The notes beneath the pieces were generated by a model. That model had not been told where the DNA came from and did no database searches. It saw only the letters and a list, made by a program, of their open reading frames with translations. A stretch of DNA of 64,000 bases from Madurella fahalii (taxonomy: Eukaryota; Ascomycota; Sordariomycetes; Sordariales): positions 744,001 to 808,000 of the forward strand of contig CM056875.1 of the NCBI GenBank assembly GCA_029876055.1, read 5' to 3'. Each line of letters starts with the position of its first letter. Position 1 is the stretch's first letter. The translations under genes and the position numbers were made by a program. Positions 57,192 to 64,000 of the stretch are shown one piece after another.

Positions 57192-59051
57192 CTAGACAAG
57201 TGCTCCAGTCTCATTGCTAAACCGGCGCTTGATGGGAGAAATAACCTCGTCAAGCTCGCGATTGAGATCAGTGCTGAAATTGCGGAAGCGCTTGATGCTC
57301 TCAAGGAGCAGCTCCGGCTGGAAATCCCAGTCAACCAACGCATCTATATCGATGCCCAGGTTCCCGAGCATGGACCGCTTCTCGTGCTCCCCGATTGTGG
57401 AAAGAGGAAACTTGAGCACCTCACCGCAGAAGACGGCGGCCACGGCGGCCCTCGCGTCGTTGAGACAGCGGCTCGAACACTCGACTGCGGACTTGACTGT
57501 GTCGACAGAGGTGCTTTTGATTAGTCACTAACCTCCCGGTATGGGACGCAAAAACCACACAGATAACATACCATGTCTGACCTTATTTTTGCAGGCAAGG
57601 AACCAGTATCGCACTCCCAGCAGGATCGCCGCCAAAGTGCCGCCTCCCAGCATAACCGACGTGCCTACGGCAGCGGCCACGTTTTGCGGACTCGCCACCC
57701 AAACGATGAATAGCACGAGAAGGCCTATAGCCACGACAATCACACAAACGAGACTTATCATCGCACACATGATATACTTTCCCAAGAGGATGTCTAGCAG
57801 CTGAATCGTAGCACTCTGCACATCAGGGAGCCGGAGCGCTATGGTACGCATGTCTAAGACAAGTTCGTACAGCTCCTGATTACTCATCCCTGCAGCGTTT
57901 CCCAAATTAGCCAACCAGAAACAAAACAAAACAAAACAAAAAAAACCCAAAAAAACCGGGGGAGTTCCAGAGGGCTTAAACAACATGGACTGACGTTGCT
58001 TCTGGTAGAGTTTGTCCACGACGCGGTGCATCTTCCTATCGGCCAGGGACCGGTACCGCTCAAGCGGACCACTTAGATTCGCCCATGCGCTACGTAGGGC
58101 TCGGTCGGGCTTGTTCATCCGCGATGTGAAGGTGCCGTACGAGACACTGACGCTGAACGTACTGGCCGGCCGTGATAGGGTGTCCACAGAAAATAGCGGC
58201 ATCTTCTGCAGTGAATCCTGGAGCGTTTGTAGGTGACGAGGCAGCGTGTTGCGGCTCAGGACATGTTCCTGGAATACTTCTGCGCGCGTGAGTCCCTGCA
58301 GGGCGGCCGGCCAGGTTTGATCCTGAGAATGTATCTGAGCGGTCAGGGTGTAGGTATTCACCACAGCCCCGAGGGTATATAACGCTAGTTCGCCAGTCCG
58401 GAGTCTAGGAAACGAATGAGAAGGTGAATTGATGGTTCTTAGGTCTTTGGGACCAAAGAGGATGACTTACAGTGACAACAGTTCGTCTTGTTCTGCCGAG
58501 GCCCCAGCTGGCAGGGGAAGCTCGCGCGCCCGGACGTCAAGGCAGTTCAGGACGAATGCATGGGTATATCGCGCTCGGTTTGTCTCGGCCATGCCGATGG
58601 GGCGAATGTTCATGATGTGGGGGCAAATACGGATGCTGAGGAAGCATATGTAAACGTGGAACGGAGCAATACGCACAAAGAGGTCTCTGACCTGGGTCTC
58701 GAGGAGCGCACGACTGGCGTTAGGATGGAGGTTTTCAAAGTCGACCTTGCGAAACCACCCCCCCCATTTCAAGTTAATTTTATCACGGGGAACGGTTATG
58801 GACAAGGGCATAATTAGCATGCTCACCTCGACCGGGGCAAAATCGTCCCTGTAACTCGTATCAGGTTCGGCGTCATCCGCCGGACGCGCGGCCCAATCTT
58901 GCATGTTACACAGGGCAAAGGAGTCGGCCAGCTTGCGATTATAGGCCGGACTCTTTCCGCCACGGGCGAAGTGCCAGACCTGTAGCCGGACGACGAGCGG
59001 GCCCGGGGGACCATCCGTCACCTCCTCGTACGTTGGTGGCTTCGCCGGCAT
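57192..59051 (-). CDS. Membrane protein with two clear spans, 537 aa, unrecognised
   Basis: Model: complement(join(57192..57496,57572..57889,57995..58404,58471..59051)), phases exact; the start is MPAKPPTYEEVTDG. An additional 81 bp GTGAGC..CAAG intron (58746-58826) is possible and would give 510 aa. The N-terminal half has no known domain. Two adjacent spans follow (CAMISLVCVIVVAIGLLVLF and GTSVMLGGGTLAAILLGVRY), then a charged helical tail (PELLLESIKRFRNFSTDLNR). A PPTYEEV near the start looks like a PPxY-type ubiquitin-ligase binding site. I know of no named family. The 105 bp intron at 57890-57994 is discussed separately. Confidence 0.65.
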
Positions 59052-59713
59052 CTTTCTTTCGTTGGAGATGGGAGAATGCAACGGCACCGAATTTTCTAGG
59101 AGCCCAAATGAGGGGGAAAGAAAAGCGATAGGGTTGTGAGCAAGCCCGATGTGAAAGAGGGGGTTGTCGGCCTCATTGCATGGTTTCACGTGACTGTCCG
59201 CGTCCAAATCGTGAGACCATTCGTTTATTTACTTCCTATTGTGGGACTACCTAGTCTCTGATGTTTAGACGTGCTAGGCGTGAGGTACCTATTGACCCAT
59301 TTTACTTTAAAGCCAATCAAATGACATAGACAAACTCACGCTGGCTAGTTTAAGCTAGTTTAAGATTGTTGCGAATAAGTTGGCTCTCATGTTACAGCAA
59401 AATAGAAGATAGTATCAAGTATTTTGGTAGACTAACAATTGATGTTAGAAAATGTTGGCTTCTTTTTGTATGGGGCAAAATGACATGAGAAGCAAAAATA
59501 TTCACAACATCCACGGATCTCATTCTGAAGGCTTTGTCTAGAGCCTCGCATTCTATAACGCACAGGCCACAAGGACTTCCCAGCCACCCAGCCGGAGGAA
59601 TGAGGGCTGTACATCAGTGACTAAGGTAATCAAGATAGCTGTCTAGCCTTATGCTCCGTCGTATGACATGGCTGCATTCCCTTTAGAGCAGCTCACTGGC
59701 CCAGTTGCATACC
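59052..59713. other. Intergenic, no gene seen
   Basis: 662 bp, AT-rich between 59220 and 59480, between the unknown membrane protein gene and the GMC oxidase stop. Confidence 0.5.
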
Positions 59714-61688
59714 TCACTCCAAGCCCATGCGGAGCTCCTTAATAAAGATATCAGCGGCCTTCTCACCGATAGCCAAGGCAGTACTGTTAGTATTGGCGGC
59801 AACATTCCGTGGCACAATACTCATGTCAGCAATCTTGAGGCGCTCGGCGCCGTACACACCGAGGTTGGCGTCTACCACACCGTTCTGGTCGCGCGGCAAC
59901 ATCTTGCACGTACCGAGAGAATGCCAAGTAGTGCTAACGTTCTCCCGCAACCACTTTTCAATCACGGCGTCGTCTTCGGCCGAGTACTCGATATCAGGCG
60001 CATCGGCCGGAAGGGGGCCATCCGCAAGGCTGATGCTTGCGGCCCCAGAACCGGGCGCGAACGGTGGGTGGCAGGCGGCCATCTCGCCTCGATAGGACGG
60101 CATTCGCCGCATGACTTCGCGCTGCTTCTTGTAGGTCCACACATGTTTCTTGATATCCAGCCCACCGGGGTCCGCGAAGAACCCAGTCTCGAAGTCTAGA
60201 GGATCTTCGAGCTGCGGTCCCGTGATGTGAATGTGGCCCTGCGAGAAGGGGTAGGCGGTGAAAGTTGATATGGCCAGACCCGGACCACCGGTGGCGAGAC
60301 TCGGGTCTCCGGGGAACCCTCCGACCACAGTGAAAATCACCATGGGCTTTTCGGGATGATCCTTGAACTCCCGGTCCCAGGCCTTTTTGAACTCGGGTCC
60401 GAGAGCCGCAGCCTCGGCGTCCGTAGGTCGGACTTTGCCCTGGACCTCTTGGGCGTTCCAACCCAGCATTGGGTGGTGATCCTTGATCAGCTCCTCCGGA
60501 CTTCCCATGCGGCCGTATACGAGAGCATCGAGTGTGTCAGTTGGATCCAAAGAATTGAGGTACGGGTAAAGAACCAGATGGTGGTCTTCGTAGCCGTTGC
60601 CAACACCCGGCGACTCCACAACTAAGGGGACACCAGCTGCCTGCAAGACTTTGGGGTCGCCCATGCCAGACCTCTCTAGTAGAGAAGGCGTGCCGCAGGC
60701 TCCGCACGACGCAATAACAAGCCTCCGCGCCTTGACAGTCTGGATTTGGCTTGCATTGCCGCCAAAGGCGGGGTTGTGCCGAAACTCAACCCCGACGGCC
60801 TTGTTGTTATCGAACAGGATCCGCTTGACCTGTGTTTCGACCAGAACATGAAGGTTGGGATGCTTGCCGTCGTTTAGGCGAGGGTGCAAATAGCATGTGG
60901 CTGCGTCTTGTCGCCAGCCATCTGGAGAGATATAACGATAGGCACGCCCAACAGTGTTCACCGTCTCCAGGTCTTGTACGTCCTGCACTTCCGACCACCC
61001 CACTTTCGCGGCCGAGGCAATGAATTCATCCTCGATCCTCCTTGAGCCGTACGTGCCGCGGGAAATGTGAATAGGGCCATCGTTGCCATGGACGTTCTTT
61101 TCGTCTTTGCCGTGATAAGTCTCGAACTGCATCCCGGGTTGTCGTCAACAGCCGCTCTAAAGCTCGTAGGAGATGGGGGAAAGAGAAAAAGGTGGGGGAC
61201 GGGAGAGGTTAGGCACCTTCTTCAAGTAGGGCAACATATCCGCGCCCGACCATCCTGGGACGCCCCATGAATCATAGTCAGATTTCTGAGCCCGGCTGTA
61301 CATCATGAAATTCGTGGAGGAGCCTCCCCCGAGAACACTGCCAGACGGCAAGATCAACTCTCGGTCGGCCACCGCGGCAGACTTTTTGGTCTTGTAGAAG
61401 AGGCTCGTCGAACTGCCCGGTGCGAGGTGCGTCAGAAAGAAGGCGGGGTGCGCGATGGTTGGATAATTGGCGTTGTTCTGACCACCCTCAATCATCAGGA
61501 TGGATATGTCCGGGTATGCATCTGATAGCCGTGAGGCAACGACGCAGGCAGTTGTGCCGCCTGGAAGAGGTAGGTAGTCAATATAATTGAGCTTGCCCAG
61601 CGTATTGATTACTATGTCGATACCTGCCTCCGGCAATGATAACATCTACCTCTCCGATATCATCGGGAAGCTTGTTGTATAGGCCCAT
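59714..61688 (-). CDS. GMC oxidoreductase, alcohol oxidase-like
   Basis: Model: complement(join(59714..61126,61217..61560,61628..61688)), 605 aa. The first join restores the FAD motif VDVIIAGGGTTACVVASRL (about residues 14-32) only if intron 1 uses a GC donor (GAG/GCAGGT, 61627-61626). The acidic ribose ligand follows in MIEGGQ. GMC signature 1 appears as LPSGSVLGGGSSTNFMMY; the catalytic pair is His in TTWHSLGTCKM (about 536) and Asn in ANTNSTAL (about 583), the usual layout of fungal alcohol/methanol oxidases. The start MGLYNKLPDDIGEVD fits those enzymes, which often are peroxisomal, but the C-terminus (ELRMGLE) is not a PTS1. It oxidises alcohols with release of hydrogen peroxide. Confidence 0.9.
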
Positions 61689-63438
61689 GTTCTTAAGATT
61701 GAGCTCGGCGCGCTCTGGAGTTGCAGGAGGCGCACTCTAAGACGTCAAGCGTTAGGCCACAGAGACTGTCTTTGAAACAAATTGAGAAGAGCTCGAAGAG
61801 GCCTCGCTGGATAGAGCCAGTCTTCTTTTCGTCGAAGACCGCAACACCAGACACTGGAGAGTTACCAAGGTCCCCGTAGCCCCCCACAACGGAGAGGGAG
61901 TTGCGGTGTGCAGGAAGCGATATAGGATCAAAAGCTCTAGCTCAAGATATAGCGTTTTGACCGAAACAAGGAAGATGGGTTCTGCCTGCTGAGCTCAAGA
62001 AGAAAGGGGAAGAGAACGTAATATATAAAATCCCCAAACTTGAAGGAGACCCCTGTCCTAGGGCTCAGCTGACGCTTGTTGAACGACGATGAGGCGCCAA
62101 GACTGCCCCGGTTCGCAACATGGAAGAACTCGGATTCCTCCACATTGGCACCATGGATGCCCAACTCAAGCATGCTGACGCGATTGGTGAATGCAGCTGC
62201 AACTCTGCTGACCGCATTATTTTAAGAATGGAGGATCACGCCAGATTGTGAGCAGTACAACCTTCTATAGCAGTAGATTCGAAAATCAGGCGAAAATTCC
62301 CACTAGTTTGGGATGACCATAGATGTTGGTCGACATCCTGCGCAACATCCCGGTAACGGCAGACGGTTGTTGGTTCGTAGTTGGGCCAGCAAAACAGGAC
62401 CGTAAGGAGTATTACAGGTCCCACGCGCCAATTTTATCCACCGTTCCGGCCAAACCACCCTCGTTGTGCGCAAATACTCCCTAAAACCATTGGTCAAGCG
62501 GGAGAGCGGACCCGTTGGATTGTCTCCAAGACACGATCCGCACATCACTGCGTCGCTATCACCAACAGACGCCCTATAAACCAATCGCAGAAACGAATGT
62601 CCCGTGTTTGCATGGCATTTAGTCTGCTGTGATGGTCTCATATGCAGTCAATATATGCTTGCAGAATAGAGGAAAGCCGCGTCAGACGCAGACGCCGGCC
62701 GACTGATGTATCGCTACGATCAGGTAACGCCAAGATCCAGCTTTGCAGTCTGATACCGCTAGGACGTAACGCTGGGAAGTGGGGTCATGTCAGAAGTGAT
62801 GATTCCAAACCCAGCCCCACTTGCTGGTCGTAGATAGTAGTACCTAGGTAAGCAGCCCATTCTGTGAAGGCCGACTAGTCTCTCAAGAAGTGTAATCGGA
62901 GAGTCGGCGTGAAACATTAATGATCACTAATTAAGTGACTAGAAATAAGGCTCACTGTACCGTGCTCATGATGAATTGCAACTAATGACTACACAAGATC
63001 CTGGATCTCATCCTGCCTCCATGCCGAAGTGCTTAACGGTTGTCTCGATCCTCGTTTGCTCCTAGAGTGGAGGCCAGGAGCAGCTTCTCGCTTATCCATC
63101 GTCTCCCGTGTCTCGCCGGTGTACCAAAGAAAGCTGAGCAGTTTATCTCTTGGCCTAAGAGACCCATGCTCTCTTGCTATGCTATACACAAGGCCATGGT
63201 GGCAATCCATGTAGTGGACGGCTACGCTGCGCTTGAAAATCTCGCGTGTTGTATCACACTTCCATCTTAGGAAGAGTGCCCCTCCACGCTATATATCTGA
63301 CGTAGTTGCGGCCGCTACTGGAAGGTATTTAGCCCGGACAGAGCTCGGATTGTCGGCGGCAACAACTAGATCACCCCTGGCGGTATATATTCCGCCTCTA
63401 TCCCTGACTCGGACTTTCAAGCCGTATGAAAACATTCC
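61689..63438. other. 1.75 kb without a supported gene
   Basis: Includes the GMC promoter. Open frames are short and lack family features; base composition shifts several times. Confidence 0.45.
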
Positions 63439-63941
63439 TTAATTAGCCTCGAAATCGAGCACAGTCCCAACACCAATGTCCTCTTTGCGACGCTCGTAAG
63501 CAGCCGAGCCGTCCATTATCCACAGGTGAAGATGTGTGGGATACCAGGAGCTACAGTAGCCATCAGACAAGGAGCGGAAACGGAAGTAGAGTGTCCCAGT
63601 TGGTGATTTGGCGGCGAACACGGGCGAGTATTTGGGCGTATCCATCATCCTTGAGCTGTTGGACACGATTGCTGCCATGCGGGAAGGCCGAGGTGGCATT
63701 TGGCGGTCAAGACACGCGAGCAAGTTTCCAGCGTCCCGTCCGTGCCAGACGCCGCCCATGTGCCTTTGGGGTTTATCATCGTCCTTCCCAAGAATCCCCA
63801 TGCTATGACCGGCATGTTCTAGAACAGTACCACCCATTAAACCTGCTATGGACACCCACTTAGACCAAGCCGGGGTAGGTAACGGTGTAAGTGGAGGCCG
63901 TACGTGACGAATAGACTCACTACAACCACTTTCAAGGGCAT
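63439..63941 (-). pseudogene. Probable relic of an FAD-dependent monooxygenase
   Basis: From ATG at 63941 (MPLKVVV), a GTGAGT donor and a later in-frame stretch carry SIAGLMGGTVLEHAGHSMGI, which reads like the first beta-alpha-beta unit of an FAD monooxygenase, and further on CSSW and DGSAAYERRKEDIGVGTV, like the conserved block near the middle of those enzymes. But the glycine motif is damaged at every splice I tried (the best join gives VVVWVSIAGL), the region between is too short, and a stop follows at 63439. The whole is under 150 codons against 400 or more for the family. The window ends just upstream. Confidence 0.35.
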
Positions 63942-64000
63942 TTTCCGAGATTTTGATTTACGATCCACCATTGTGAAACGCTTCCTGGCGAGCTTGCGGG

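Noticed and set aside
57528..58364. Single long exon reading through 57890-57994
   Set aside because: The stretch has proper donor, T-rich tract, CTAAT branch and acceptor, so I model it as an intron; read-through is kept only as a possible isoform.
1..64000. CRISPR arrays, 5S/18S rRNA, integrated viral genes
   Set aside because: No regularly spaced repeats, no rRNA signature and no viral protein motifs were seen while reading both strands; the host is a eukaryote.

Overview
The window is nuclear DNA of a filamentous ascomycete, most likely a Sordariomycete close to the Sordariales. The evidence is short spliceosomal introns (mostly 55-150 bp, GT..AG, CTRAC-like branch sites), GC-rich third positions, and fungal lineage proteins such as a HET-domain protein, a fungal P450, a GMC alcohol oxidase and a cytosolic leucyl-tRNA synthetase interrupted by 13 introns. 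No phage, CRISPR, operon or viral signal was seen. Exon joins below were worked out by hand from splice signals, phase arithmetic and remembered family conservation.

Left part (1-15 kb) is accessory. It holds a decayed coiled-coil gene (about 1.2-2.4 kb), a single-span serine/threonine-rich membrane protein (3.3-4.4 kb), a six-exon cytochrome P450 (5.7-7.6 kb), an orphan exon (8.9-9.3 kb), a HET-domain gene broken by one frameshift (9.6-11.9 kb), and a short-chain dehydrogenase (14.1-15.0 kb). The orphan exon and HET gene lie between two inverted copies of a roughly 400 bp repeat (8.3-8.7 and 12.2-12.6 kb) that differ largely by transitions.

The middle (15.6-53.7 kb) is a dense conserved core: GNAT acetyltransferase, ribosomal proteins uS7 and eS25 (head to head), ADP/ATP carrier, CENP-X/Mhf2, a GPI-anchored cupredoxin-like protein, a cytochrome b5/MAPR-like membrane protein, two conserved coiled-coil proteins, a Whi2-like BTB protein, alpha-tubulin, Ede1, Dph3, a small Thr-rich surface protein, leucyl-tRNA synthetase, a small presequence-like membrane protein, AP-3 sigma and frataxin. 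Several genes are divergently paired over short spacers. They are unrelated housekeeping functions rather than one pathway.

The right part (53.7-64 kb) is again accessory and gene-poor: a truncated kinase-like gene, an unrecognised two-span membrane protein, a GMC alcohol oxidase, and a probable relic of an FAD monooxygenase. No PKS, NRPS or terpene synthase is present, so the P450, SDR and GMC genes do not make a recognisable biosynthetic cluster.

The most interesting signals are three likely GC-AG introns (eS25, LeuRS, GMC oxidase), two alternative eS25 tails of equal length, a 3n stop-free intron in the unknown membrane protein whose retention would add a hydrophobic helix, and the repeat-flanked frameshifted HET locus.
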